A DNA stretch of 64,000 nt from positions 488,864 through 552,863 of the forward strand of contig CP059430.1 in the NCBI GenBank assembly GCA_013874835.1, read 5' to 3'. The stretch is from Carnobacteriaceae bacterium zg-84 (GTDB taxonomy: Bacteria; Bacillota; Bacilli; Lactobacillales; Aerococcaceae). The notes under the pieces were generated by a model. That model searched no databases, was not told the DNA's origin, and saw only the letters and a list, made by a program, of their open reading frames with translations. The first letter of the stretch is position 1; each line of letters begins with the position of its first letter. Positions 33,840-42,627 of this stretch are shown piece by piece. The position numbers were made by a program, and so were the translations under genes.

Positions 33840-34913
33840 ATGTTACAAGAAAAATTGATGCAATTACGCGAACAAACGCTAAGTCAATTAAAGGACATTA
33901 AAACAGCAAGTATTCAAGAGCAAGTTAATTTATTAAACGACTTACGCATTGCTGTTTTAGGCAAAAAGAGTGACTTAACACAAGTCATGAAACAACTCAA
34001 AGATGCAAGTGAAGAAGAAAGAAAAATAATTGGTGCATTGGCAAATGACATTCGCCAAACAGTGACACAAGCTGTTGAGAATGCTAGAGAAACATTTGAA
34101 GCATATCAATTAGAACAGGCTTTAGCCAGCCAAACGATTGATGTGACCTTACCTGGAAATAAACAATCTGTTGGGACAACACATTTATTAACAAGAGTCC
34201 TAACACAATTAGAAGATTTATTCATGAGTATGGGATATGATGTAGTTGAAGGCCCAGAAGTTGAAACAGATTTGTATAATTTTGGAAAAATGAACTTACC
34301 AAAAAATCATCCAGCAAGAGATATGCAAGATACATTTTATATTAACGAGGATATTTTACTACGTACACAAACATCGCCTGTACAGGCAAGAACAATGGAA
34401 AAACATGATTTTTCTAAAGGCCCATTAAAAATGATTAGTCCGGGAAAAGTGTACCGTCGTGATGATGACGACGCGACACATTCTCATCAATTCCAACAAA
34501 TTGAAGGTTTAGTCATTGATAAACATATTACAATGGCAGATTTAAAAGGAACATTACAAGTGGTGGCAAAAGAAATGTTTGGTGAAGATAGACAAATTCG
34601 TTTAAGACCAAGTTATTTTCCCTTTACAGAGCCGTCTGTCGAAGTCGATGTTAGTTGTTTTAAATGTGGTGGACAAGGTTGTGCGGTATGTAAACGAACT
34701 GGTTGGATTGAAGTATTAGGTGCCGGCATGGTACACCCAAATGTTCTTGAAATGTCGGGTGTAGATTCTACTGTTTATGGTGGTTTTGCCTTTGGAATGG
34801 GATTAGAACGTTTTGCCATGTTGAAATATGGTGTTGACGATATTCGTCATTTTTATCAAAATGATGTGCGTTTCTTAAATCAATTTTCAGTCATAATGGA
34901 AGGAGAAGAATGA
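33840..34913 (+). CDS. pheS: phenylalanine-tRNA ligase alpha subunit
   Basis: The 357-residue class II synthetase catalytic subunit has an N-terminal coiled coil (about residues 1-90), motif 2 near FHQIEGLV-like [11 protein letters not shown], and the cysteine cluster [17 protein letters not shown] before motif 3 [14 protein letters not shown]. It charges tRNA-Phe as an alpha2-beta2 tetramer. ATG 33840 follows AAGGAGG; a longer frame starting at 33759 lies inside the T-box and is not the start. Confidence 0.97.
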   Translation: MLQEKLMQLREQTLSQLKDIKTASIQEQVNLLNDLRIAVLGKKSDLTQVMKQLKDASEEERKIIGALANDIRQTVTQAVENARETFEAYQLEQALASQTIDVTLPGNKQSVGTTHLLTRVLTQLEDLFMSMGYDVVEGPEVETDLYNFGKMNLPKNHPARDMQDTFYINEDILLRTQTSPVQARTMEKHDFSKGPLKMISPGKVYRRDDDDATHSHQFQQIEGLVIDKHITMADLKGTLQVVAKEMFGEDRQIRLRPSYFPFTEPSVEVDVSCFKCGGQGCAVCKRTGWIEVLGAGMVHPNVLEMSGVDSTVYGGFAFGMGLERFAMLKYGVDDIRHFYQNDVRFLNQFSVIMEGEE

Positions 34914-37345
34914 TGTTAATATCTTATGAATGGCTAAAAGAATATTTACCAAATTTATCCGTATCTCCACAAGAATTGGCGGATAAAATGTCAACAACTG
35001 GGATTGAAATTGAAGGTGTTTCCTCAATAGGAGAAACATTGACAAAAATCGTTATCGGAAAAACAATCGACGTTGTAGATCATCCAGATTCTGACCATTT
35101 ACACATTTGTCAAGTTGAGGTTGGTCTAGACCATGCACCTGAAGAACAAGGGGTACTGCAAATTGTATGTGGAGCGCCAAATGTAGACAAAAATCAAAAA
35201 GTGATTGTAGCCTTATCTGGTGCACGTATCGTAAATAATATTAAAATTAAAAAAGGAAAAATTCGTGGGGTTGCCTCAAATGGCATGTTATGTTCTCTTG
35301 AAGAATTAGGTTTTCCGTCGAATGTCATTCCTAAAGAAGTAGCAAATGGCATCTTCATTCTTCCAGAAGATGCTCCAATAGGTTCAGATATAGTGGATTA
35401 TTTAGGTTTGAATGATTCTGTACTAGAGTTATCCATTACACCAAATAGAGCAGATGCTCTAAGTATGTACGGAACGGCTTATGAAGTAGGTGCGATTTAT
35501 GATGAAACACCACACATACACACATACAATGTTCCAACAGATACAACAAAACAAGTAAAAGATTATGTTCAAGTGTCTGTTGACAATCCAGTAGATTGTC
35601 CAGCTTATTACATGACAATCATTAAAGATGTTACGATTCAGCCAAGCCCACTTTGGCTACAAATGCGTTTAATGAAAATTGGTGTACGTCCTATCAATAA
35701 TGTCGTAGATGCAACAAACTACATGCTCATGGCATACGGACAACCTTTACATGCTTTTGACTACGATACACTACCTCAAAAACACATTCATGTTAGAAAA
35801 GCAAATGAGCATGAAACATTGGTGACTTTAGATGATACGACACGTACATTGACGGTCGATGATATTGTGATTACTTCTGGTGATACACCGGTAGCTTTAG
35901 GAGGTGTGATGGGTGGTTTAGACACAGAAATTACATCTAAAACAACAACGGTTGCCTTAGAAACAGCTGTTTTCAATCCAAAAAATATCCGCTTGACATC
36001 TAAACGTTTGAATTTACGTAGTGAATCTAGTGCAAGATATGAAAAAGGCATTAACTTAGCGATTGTGAAAGAAGTGGCACATCAAGCAGCAGCACTTATT
36101 GCTGAACTATCAGGAGGAACAGTTGTAAGTGGTTATGAAGCTATTGATACATTAGATGTTCAACCATCTCGTGTGATGATTACGACTGATAAAATCAATC
36201 ACGCTTTAGGAGCAACTTTAACACAGCAAGAAGTCTTATCTATATTTGATCGTCTTGCATTTGAATACAATGTAAATGGTACAGACATAGATGTCATTGT
36301 GCCACCAAGACGTTGGGATATTGCGATTGAATCAGATATTATTGAAGAAGTCGCACGTATTTATGGCTACGACAAATTACCGTCAACCTTACCAGTGACG
36401 CCAGCCGTTAGTGGTCGATTAAGCACCATGCAGTCGTATGTAAGAAAAACAAGAAGTTTATTTGAGGGATTAGGTTATACACAAGTGATTGGGTATTCTT
36501 TAACATCTCCTGAAAAATCGGGTTTATTAGCAATGGCAGCAGATGATGCTATTTCATTAGCTTTACCAATGAGTGAAGAAAGAAGTGTTCTACGTCGTAG
36601 TTTACTCAGTGGTTTATTAGACATTGCAAGTTATAATATTGCAAGAGGAAACACAAACTTATCACTTTATGAAACAGGGCGTGTGTTCTATGCCGTACCA
36701 GACCAAGTACAACCACGTGAGGAAGAACATATTGCGTTATTATTAACAGGCAATAAAACAGAAAAAACATGGAATAGTAAATCAGAAAAAATCACTTTCT
36801 ACGACTTAAAAGGTACTTTAGAAACATATTTTGAGAAAATGGGCGTATCACAAGACATTGTGTATAAACCAGTCAAAAAAGAGAATATGCATCCAGGGCG
36901 TACCGCAAGCATTGTGTTAAATGGACAAGAAATTGGATTTATTGGACAACTACACCCAAGTTTAGAAAAAGCATACGATTTACCAGAAACGTATGTTTGT
37001 GAATGTTTGGTGTTACCATTGATTACATATCAAAGACAAGCATTGGTACAAACAGAAGTACCAAAATATCCAAGTATGACACGTGATATTGCCTTACTTG
37101 TGGACAAAGACTTATCACATGCTGATATTTTAACCGTTCTAAAAGAAAATGCTGGAGCATATCTAGTCAATGTGCACTTATTTGACTACTACATGGGTGA
37201 TAATATTGGCTTGAACAAAAAATCATTGGCGTACCGCTTAACGTTTATGAATTTAAAAGCGACATTAGTAGAAGAGGACGTCAATAAGGCAATGCAACAA
37301 GTTACAACAGCATTAACAGAAACATTTAACATTGTTATTCGATAA
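34913..37345 (+). CDS. pheT: phenylalanine-tRNA ligase beta subunit
   Basis: The 810-residue subunit has an N-terminal B1 domain, the EMAP-like tRNA-binding domain (about residues 40-155, with VCGAPNVDKNQKVIVAL), B3/B4 editing domain (LELSITPNRADALSMYG, GGVMGGLDTEI), B5 domain, catalytic-like core and the C-terminal FDX-ACB anticodon-binding domain (KYPSMTRDIALLVD). ATG 34913 gives 7 bases from AGGAG and shares a base with the pheS stop codon; ATG 34910 is an alternative. Length is normal. Confidence 0.96.
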   Translation: MLISYEWLKEYLPNLSVSPQELADKMSTTGIEIEGVSSIGETLTKIVIGKTIDVVDHPDSDHLHICQVEVGLDHAPEEQGVLQIVCGAPNVDKNQKVIVALSGARIVNNIKIKKGKIRGVASNGMLCSLEELGFPSNVIPKEVANGIFILPEDAPIGSDIVDYLGLNDSVLELSITPNRADALSMYGTAYEVGAIYDETPHIHTYNVPTDTTKQVKDYVQVSVDNPVDCPAYYMTIIKDVTIQPSPLWLQMRLMKIGVRPINNVVDATNYMLMAYGQPLHAFDYDTLPQKHIHVRKANEHETLVTLDDTTRTLTVDDIVITSGDTPVALGGVMGGLDTEITSKTTTVALETAVFNPKNIRLTSKRLNLRSESSARYEKGINLAIVKEVAHQAAALIAELSGGTVVSGYEAIDTLDVQPSRVMITTDKINHALGATLTQQEVLSIFDRLAFEYNVNGTDIDVIVPPRRWDIAIESDIIEEVARIYGYDKLPSTLPVTPAVSGRLSTMQSYVRKTRSLFEGLGYTQVIGYSLTSPEKSGLLAMAADDAISLALPMSEERSVLRRSLLSGLLDIASYNIARGNTNLSLYETGRVFYAVPDQVQPREEEHIALLLTGNKTEKTWNSKSEKITFYDLKGTLETYFEKMGVSQDIVYKPVKKENMHPGRTASIVLNGQEIGFIGQLHPSLEKAYDLPETYVCECLVLPLITYQRQALVQTEVPKYPSMTRDIALLVDKDLSHADILTVLKENAGAYLVNVHLFDYYMGDNIGLNKKSLAYRLTFMNLKATLVEEDVNKAMQQVTTALTETFNIVIR

Positions 37346-37350
37346 AATAG

Positions 37351-37395
37351 AAAAGCTAGACACCAACATTTAGAATAGTTGATGTCTAGCTTTTT
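37351..37395 (+). terminator. pheST terminator
   Basis: AAAAGCTAGACACCAAC pairs with GTTGATGTCTAGCTTTT (one mismatch), ending in a T-run. Confidence 0.85.
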
Positions 37396-37519
37396 GAGTG
37401 TTGTTAGATTTGGTGTACTGGGTGTATATTACGTAAAAAATTATTTTTTCCTCCAATTGTAAAGTAAAGTGCAAAAAAACAGATAATTACTTTCTCTTTT
37501 GCGGGGTTAATAACCAAAC

Positions 37520-37588
37520 AATAAAAACAAAGGTTTTCTAGTCAAGGCGAAAAACAAAGTGTGCCTTGACGGGAAACCTGTTTTTATT
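37520..37588 (-). terminator. long hairpin downstream of IS30 transposase
   Basis: About 28 bases (AATAAAAACAAAGG... on the left arm, GGGAAACCTGTTTTTATT on the right) pair imperfectly just past the transposase stop codon, inside the IS. The T-rich arm end on the minus strand suggests a terminator. Confidence 0.6.
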
Positions 37589-37594
37589 AAACTA

Positions 37595-38635
37595 TTAATC
37601 TACCCGCAATAAAAATAACTCTGCAGGTGTACGATAACCTAATTTACGCCGTATTTTCTGATTTAAGCAGGATTCTATTTTACGAATAGTTGACTTTTTA
37701 ACGGTATTGATAGATTTACCCTTAGGTAAAAACTCCCGTATCTGTCCGTTATGATTTTCGTTAGTACCACGCTCATAAGATGAATAAGGGTGTGCATAGT
37801 AAATGCTTAAATATGTCGATTCTAATTCAGATAACGAGGCGAATTCTGACCCATTATCAGATGTAATACTCTTGAAGGTTGATTTCCTATATTGTTTAAA
37901 AATATTCTTTAATGTCCGTAAGACACATTGTGCTGTTTTATCATTCATTTTACGTATAATTGTATAACGTGTTTGTCGTTCTACTAACGTTAATAATAGT
38001 GCTTCATTTTTTGTCTTCTTAAATAAGACTAAATCAATTTCCCAATGTCCAAATTCTGTACGATTATTCGCTACGTCTGGTCGATTTTCGATAGATGTAC
38101 CCATATTTTTCTTGTATGTTTTGGTGTTCTCTTTTTTCGGTCGTTTTCTAATGCTTACCATTTTGGGTAAATCAATTGGTTTGATAGGGATAATACCTTG
38201 ATGAACAAACGTATAAACCGTTTTCGTACAAGGGACTTTTTCATTAGGATGATTTTGCCGATACCAATGTACAAAGGTATCAATACTATGGGTTCTATAT
38301 TTTTCAGTAACTACCTGTTGTAAGTCTTTGAAAAATTGTTGACTAAATTTTTCAGTTAAATCATGATGATATTTATTTTGTTGCTTAGCTTTATAGATGT
38401 AATGGCTTGTTTCAGCGTAATATTTTAATTCGTCACGTTGGATACCATTTCGATTAACAATTTGATTAACGCTTCCTCGTTTAATTTCTCTATAAATTGT
38501 GGATACATTTCTTCCGAGTCGTTCAGCGATATATCGTATTGGCTTTTTTTCGTTTAATAACGTTTCAATTTTTGTACGTTCAACCAATGATAGCTGTTTA
38601 TATTGTTTTTTTGTGTTATAATTTGTTTTAGACAT
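37595..38635 (-). CDS. IS30-family transposase
   Basis: The 346-residue DDE transposase has an N-terminal helix-turn-helix (KPIRYIAERLGRNVSTIYREIKRG) and the IS30 catalytic core: GHWEIDLVLF (first Asp), ITSDNGSEFA (second Asp) and NENHNGQIREFLPKG (Glu). ATG has AAAGG upstream. It appears intact. Confidence 0.95.
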   Translation of the reverse strand: MSKTNYNTKKQYKQLSLVERTKIETLLNEKKPIRYIAERLGRNVSTIYREIKRGSVNQIVNRNGIQRDELKYYAETSHYIYKAKQQNKYHHDLTEKFSQQFFKDLQQVVTEKYRTHSIDTFVHWYRQNHPNEKVPCTKTVYTFVHQGIIPIKPIDLPKMVSIRKRPKKENTKTYKKNMGTSIENRPDVANNRTEFGHWEIDLVLFKKTKNEALLLTLVERQTRYTIIRKMNDKTAQCVLRTLKNIFKQYRKSTFKSITSDNGSEFASLSELESTYLSIYYAHPYSSYERGTNENHNGQIREFLPKGKSINTVKKSTIRKIESCLNQKIRRKLGYRTPAELFLLRVD

Positions 38636-38850
38636 GATAATGACCTTTCTAATTTTGTGGTGAATCTTAGTAAGTTAATTATCTGTCTTTTTTTGTTTTT
38701 ATAACACTATTTTGCTTTTGCACTTTATTTTACAACTCGGCAAAATTATTTTTTCTCAAAAAATACTTTTCTTTTTTGAATTTTATGGTAGTATATTAAC
38801 AAAACATTAAAAAATGAAAAAAACATGAAAGAGAAAGGAGCGTTTATCAC

Positions 38851-38916
38851 ATGAGCTTTATTATTGTCGTTATTTTAGTCATTATTTTAAATTTAGCTTA
38901 TGATGATAGTAGATAG
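38851..38916 (+). CDS. tiny hydrophobic peptide (21 residues)
   Basis: ATG preceded by AAAGGAG (10-base spacing) opens a 21-codon frame, MSFIIVVILVIILNLAYDDS plus Arg: a membrane-spanning stretch with a short charged tail. A terminator follows 35 bases after the stop codon. Size, hydrophobicity and the DDSR-like tail recall small type I toxins of the Fst kind, but similarity is slight and it could equally be an unrelated small membrane protein or a chance frame. It lies between the IS30 and ISL3 elements. Confidence 0.45.
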   Translation: MSFIIVVILVIILNLAYDDSR

Positions 38917-38949
38917 CGACGTTTTGTACTCTTTTTTGTATTGATAAAA

Positions 38950-38985
38950 GGCTAGTATCTACATCATCGTAGGTACTAGTTTTTT
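38950..38985 (+). terminator. terminator after the tiny ORF
   Basis: CTAGTATCTAC pairs with GTAGGTACTAG (one G-T pair) around ATCATC, followed by six T. Confidence 0.82.
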
Positions 38986-39045
38986 GTTTAGTATAGTGTC
39001 AAATTTTTAACAAAATTTAGCAGTGTATTTTATTTTATAATGTAA

Positions 39046-39053
39046 GAAAAAAG
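39046..39053. repeat. 8-bp target duplication of ISL3, left copy
   Basis: GAAAAAAG lies immediately left of the ISL3 end and recurs exactly at 40659-40666 on the right, the 8-bp duplication expected for ISL3-family insertions. Confidence 0.9.
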
Positions 39054-39085
39054 GGCTCTATGTCAAATAGGGTTGATGACTCATA

Positions 39086-39126
39086 AAAAGTAGTGATGTC
39101 ACAAATGTTACGTCACTATCTTTTTA
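39086..39126 (-). terminator. hairpin near ISL3 left end
   Basis: AAAAAG-TAGTGATGT pairs with ACGTCACTA-CTTTTT around CACAAATGTT (one mismatch and small bulge), giving T-runs on both sides. It could end the transposase transcript. Confidence 0.6.
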
Positions 39127-39130
39127 TTTT

Positions 39131-39232
39131 AAGTCACAAAGTGATGTACGGCTCACCGAAATGTACACGATACATTTTTCTCTTCCCCTACGTTGTGCGG
39201 GGAAGGAGCTATTCGTACATCACTTTTGACTT
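39131..39232 (-). other. structured two-hairpin element inside ISL3, relative of 9408-9514
   Basis: Read on the minus strand, an outer stem AAGTCA-AAAGTGATGTAC closes around GAATA-GCTC, hairpin A (stem TTCCCC/GGGGAA, loop GCACAACGTA), hairpin B (stem AAATGTA/TACATTT, loop TCGTG), then CGGT-GAGC-C-GTAC. Loop lengths, loop sequence and junction bases match the IS1182 element at 9408-9514 while stem bases differ in a compensating way. It starts 7 bases past the transposase stop codon and points to the nearer IS end. Confidence 0.75.
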
Positions 39233-39238
39233 AAACTA

Positions 39239-40543
39239 TTAAGCAACTAGTGAAGTAGATGGTACGGTATATGGTACATATAACTTACAGATTAATAAAA
39301 TACGATTTCTAAAATGTGAAAAGTTACGATAACCATAGGCATTTCTCTTAAGTACTTTAATTTTATGATTGATTCCTTCAAGTGCACCGTTAGTCAAATG
39401 ATGGTAGATAAAGGTGTTTTTAATATAGGGTAAATACCCTTTGAAAGTTCTTAATACTCTACGTAAACCAGGAGAAATAGCTTCCTGTTTAGCCCATATG
39501 AGTATTTCTTCAAATCGGTCAAAATCTCTATTATGTAAAGCATCTCTTAATTGATGAACGACATCGTATGTGGCTCTTAGTTCGGGGACTTGTTCCAATA
39601 AATAATCGACTATCCCTTGTGTATGCGTCATCCAATCAAACAGTGGAAAACGGTGATAAGGATAACTACTTAGTGTATCTGTGTTACTTAAAAACAACTT
39701 CCAATAACGTTTCATTTTGTTGTATAAACGGCGATTGTTCTGATGTAAAGCTTTCATTACATGCACTCTGTGTTTTGTTAACTCACGATTTAATGCTTGT
39801 ACAATATGAAAAGGGTCGATAATGATATGTGCGTTAGGAAATACTTGCTTGGATATCTGAATATAGGGGCGAAACATATCAATCGTAATTGTTTTAACAG
39901 CTTTTCTTGTCTGGGTATCGTATCTAGCAAAGTAGTCTAATAGCGTGCTGGATTTACGGTCGTGTACAACGTCAATCAGTTGATGAGTCAGTGCATCACA
40001 ATAGATAAAACTCATGGCACTATCAGAAGATTTTACTGACTTGAATTCATCAAAGCACAGATGATGAGGTAATTGTGTGTTGTGATTTACTTTTAAAGTA
40101 GAGGCGACCTTATCAACAATACGTCTGACCGTATGTACAGATACATTGTGTTGTTTAGCGATGTACGTTTCTGAAATGGTTTCTGTTAAAGTGTCCATTA
40201 TCTTTTGTTTTAAACGGTTTGTGATAAAACAATGCTTATCCACAATAGGTGTTTCCGCTGTAAATGATGATTGACAGGATTTACAATAAAAACGTTGTTT
40301 AGTGAGTGATAAATAGGCGTTTAGTCCTGAAATTTGGCATAAAGACAGTTGCGATTGACGTGTCCCATTTTTTACAATGCCATTGGTTGCGTGACAATTT
40401 GGGCAACAATCTGGTGTATAGGTTAATTTACCGTATAAGACCAATGATTTTTTATGTCGAATGTCACACTCTGATATGTTTTCATGATCAAATGTGATGT
40501 TTTTATCCTTTAATTGTAGTAAGATTTCTGTTATATTAGACAT
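39239..40543 (-). CDS. ISL3-family transposase
   Basis: The 434-residue transposase has an N-terminal zinc-binding region (CPNCHATNGIVKNG, FYCKSCQSSF), a helix-turn-helix (YIAKQHNVSVHTVRRIVDK) and the DDE core: CFDEFKS, TIDMFRPY, HIIIDPFHIVQAL and the Glu in GALEGINHKIKVLKR. ATG 40543 has AAGGAG 9 bases upstream; a TTG six bases earlier is too close to it. It appears intact. Confidence 0.95.
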   Translation of the reverse strand: MSNITEILLQLKDKNITFDHENISECDIRHKKSLVLYGKLTYTPDCCPNCHATNGIVKNGTRQSQLSLCQISGLNAYLSLTKQRFYCKSCQSSFTAETPIVDKHCFITNRLKQKIMDTLTETISETYIAKQHNVSVHTVRRIVDKVASTLKVNHNTQLPHHLCFDEFKSVKSSDSAMSFIYCDALTHQLIDVVHDRKSSTLLDYFARYDTQTRKAVKTITIDMFRPYIQISKQVFPNAHIIIDPFHIVQALNRELTKHRVHVMKALHQNNRRLYNKMKRYWKLFLSNTDTLSSYPYHRFPLFDWMTHTQGIVDYLLEQVPELRATYDVVHQLRDALHNRDFDRFEEILIWAKQEAISPGLRRVLRTFKGYLPYIKNTFIYHHLTNGALEGINHKIKVLKRNAYGYRNFSHFRNRILLICKLYVPYTVPSTSLVA

Positions 40544-40680
40544 AGGCAATTTCTCCTTATTATTTGGTCGTACTTTTAATTTAAGAGAAAATTGCCTTTT
40601 TGTCTACATAAAATTAGGGTTGCTGGCTTATGCCATCAACCCTAAAAATTATACAGCCGAAAAAAGAAAGGACAGTGTAT

Positions 40681-41793
40681 ATGACACAATCAAAGAAATT
40701 AACAGTAGGACAATTTTTGACAAAGGTATTGAATGGGACAGCGATCGCTGTATTAGTTGGCTTAATTCCAAATGCGATTTTATCGGTTTTATTAACAAAC
40801 CAACTTTTTAAAGGTAATGAGTTTATTCTCATGTGGCATACAGCAAATGTGCTTTTTCAAGCGGTTATTCCTGCTTTAATGGGGGCGTTAATTGCTTTTG
40901 AATTTGGATTTAAAGGATTAAAAGCTGCCTCTGTTGCAGCAGCAACGTATGTTGGTTCTGGAGTGACAACAAAAGCAGTTGTTGTGTCTAATTTATTGAA
41001 ACAATCACAAGAACTAGGTAATGAAGAATTGATTAAAAATGCTAAAACGGTCGCAAATGGTTTTTTAACAGCTGGGACAGGTGACATTATTAATGCCATG
41101 TTGGTTGCGAGTCTAGGTGTTTTATTGCTTCTTGTTTTACAAGATAGACTAGGGTCATTAAATATTATTTTAATACCGATATTAAGTGTGTTGGTTTCTG
41201 TTATTGGATTATATACACTTCCGTATGTAAAAAGTATTACGACAGAAATAGGTGTTCTCATTAAAAACTTTACCGAATTACAACCGTATTTGATGAGTAT
41301 ATTGATTTGTGTGTCTTTTGCTATTTTGATTGTATCTCCAATTTCAACAGTTGCGATTGGTTTGGCAATTGGTTTGACAGGATTATCGGCAGGAGCATCT
41401 GCAATGGGAGTAGCTTCTACCACTATGGTATTGATTGTTCATTCGTTTACAGTCAATAAGCCAGGTGTGACGATTGCCGTAGCATTGGCTTCAATGAAAA
41501 TGATGATGCCAAATGTTTTTAGACACCCAATCGTTTATATTAATATTGTCACAACAGCTGTTTTATGTGCGTTATTAGTGCCAACATTTCATATTGTCGG
41601 AACACCAGCAAGTGCAGGTTTTGGTTTAGTTGGGCTAACAGGTTTATTTGCTTCTATTGATGGAGGTTTATCGCCTATTTTGGCAGTGGTGTCTTGGATT
41701 TTTTTACCATTAGGTATTGCTATTTTAACACGTTATCTTTACACAAAAGTATGGCGTCTATATACACCAGAGGTATTTAAATTTGATGCATAA
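40681..41793 (+). CDS. PfoR-like PTS EIIC-family membrane protein
   Basis: The 370-residue membrane protein has about ten hydrophobic segments and glycine-rich loops AATYVGSGVTTKAV, FLTAGTGDIINAMLVASLG and GLSAGASAMGVASTTMV, as in the PfoR/PTS_EIIC_2 family. No EIIA or EIIB domain is encoded nearby, so sugar uptake is unproven. ATG 40681 follows AAAGGACAG. An ISL3 element is inserted just ahead of the ribosome site and separates it from an upstream -10, so expression may be reduced or driven from the IS. Confidence 0.82.
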   Translation: MTQSKKLTVGQFLTKVLNGTAIAVLVGLIPNAILSVLLTNQLFKGNEFILMWHTANVLFQAVIPALMGALIAFEFGFKGLKAASVAAATYVGSGVTTKAVVVSNLLKQSQELGNEELIKNAKTVANGFLTAGTGDIINAMLVASLGVLLLLVLQDRLGSLNIILIPILSVLVSVIGLYTLPYVKSITTEIGVLIKNFTELQPYLMSILICVSFAILIVSPISTVAIGLAIGLTGLSAGASAMGVASTTMVLIVHSFTVNKPGVTIAVALASMKMMMPNVFRHPIVYINIVTTAVLCALLVPTFHIVGTPASAGFGLVGLTGLFASIDGGLSPILAVVSWIFLPLGIAILTRYLYTKVWRLYTPEVFKFDA

Positions 41794-41865
41794 GTGGTAT
41801 TTATCTACATTGACAATGGTGTTTTTTCTATTATGGGATAGTGATATTTTTGTTTCGTTGTAAAT

Positions 41866-42045
41866 TGTTTAGGTGTGTTTATCGCTGAATTAACAGCAAT
41901 CTCTTTTTATGTATTGAAATAAACAGGTTTATCACTAGATAATAATGCAATGTGTCATATTAGTTTTTTTATAGAAGTCATTACTCTTATGTATCTAATT
42001 ATTGCTAGTTTGTTGATGATAATTGTTGGATATTTATACTATTGA
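41866..42045 (+). pseudogene. possible remnant of a membrane protein gene
   Basis: In the 385-base gap before rpmG one frame reads CLGVFIAELTAISFYVLK, a stop codon, then about 40 residues with a hydrophobic stretch ending MIIVGYLYY. There is no ribosome site. It may be a decayed gene or chance; I see nothing else in the gap. Confidence 0.3.
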
Positions 42046-42178
42046 GGTAAAGACATCATATAAAGTAATCTCTTCTTATTTTATGACGATTTTTCTGCAT
42101 ATTCATGATATAGAAGTTGACTTATGTTGTATAAATAGGTATGATAGGTAGGAGATTATATAGAGATGAGTGAGATGT

Positions 42179-42331
42179 GTGGTTCAACGTAAAACAGGTT
42201 TAGCGTGTACAGTGTGCGGACAGCGTAATTATACCGTTACACCAACTGAAAAAGGAAAAACAGTTCGTTTAGAAGTGAAGAAATTTTGCCGTTATTGTGC
42301 AAAACATACATTACACAAAGAAACAAAATAG
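42179..42331 (+). CDS. rpmG: 50S ribosomal protein L33
   Basis: The 50-residue protein has a four-cysteine zinc ribbon ([13 protein letters not shown] and [17 protein letters not shown]). The frame before Val-Gln-Arg-Lys allows only GTG at 42179 as a start. It lies 38 bases upstream of secE, as in other Lactobacillales where rpmG-secE-nusG form a unit; nusG is missing here. Confidence 0.9.
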   Translation: MVQRKTGLACTVCGQRNYTVTPTEKGKTVRLEVKKFCRYCAKHTLHKETK

Positions 42332-42369
42332 GAAAGACACAAATAAGTTTGTCACAAAAGGAGTTTATT

Positions 42370-42543
42370 ATGAAATTTTTAAAAAGTGTGTTTCAAGAAA
42401 TGAAACTAGTCACTTGGCCAACAGGAAAAGAATTAGCAAGATTGACAGGAACAGTTGTTTCTAATGTGATTGCATTCGCATTATTTTTTGCAGTAGTGGA
42501 TGCAGGCATTACAGCACTTGTACATTTATTATTATCATTTTAA
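42370..42543 (+). CDS. secE: preprotein translocase subunit SecE
   Basis: The 57-residue single-span subunit clamps the SecY channel. The amphipathic signature VFQEMKLVTWPTGKELAR precedes one C-terminal membrane helix. ATG 42370 follows AAAGGAG. It is followed by a strong terminator rather than nusG. Confidence 0.95.
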   Translation: MKFLKSVFQEMKLVTWPTGKELARLTGTVVSNVIAFALFFAVVDAGITALVHLLLSF

Positions 42544-42568
42544 TTAAGAGAGTTAGGCAAAGTTCTCT

Positions 42569-42609
42569 CCAGATAATAGACAATGCTTTGTCTATTATCT
42601 GGTTTTTTT
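42569..42609 (+). terminator. rpmG-secE terminator
   Basis: CCAGATAATAGACAA pairs with TTGTCTATTATCTGG and seven T follow. Confidence 0.9.
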
Positions 42610-42627
42610 ATTTGAAAAGGAGTTTGT

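Larger units (their letters stand above)
37451..38741 (-). mobile_element. IS30-family insertion sequence
   Basis: The element carries one transposase gene and imperfect inverted repeats whose best part is TTGTAAA(G/A)TAAAGTGCAAAA at 37457 and, inverted, ending at 38735. A 14-base sequence AAAATTATTTTTTC occurs on both flanks (37437-37450 and 38742-38755) and is a plausible target duplication, placing the ends at 37451 and 38741. Because the region is AT-rich, the exact ends are less sure than those of the other elements. Confidence 0.85.
39054..40658 (-). mobile_element. ISL3-family insertion sequence
   Basis: A 1605-bp element bounded by imperfect inverted repeats (GGCTCTATGTCAAATAGGGT at the left; GGCTGTATAATTTTTAGGGT read inward from the right, both continuing TGATG) and by exact 8-bp duplications. 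It encodes one transposase and carries a structured segment (39131-39232) downstream of that gene. It lies between a TATAAT-like promoter (39036-39041) and the ribosome site of the PfoR-like gene. Confidence 0.94.

Noticed and set aside
40856..41423. 188-codon minus-strand frame inside the PfoR-like gene
   Set aside because: Shadow of a membrane-protein frame; no ribosome site and no recognisable family.
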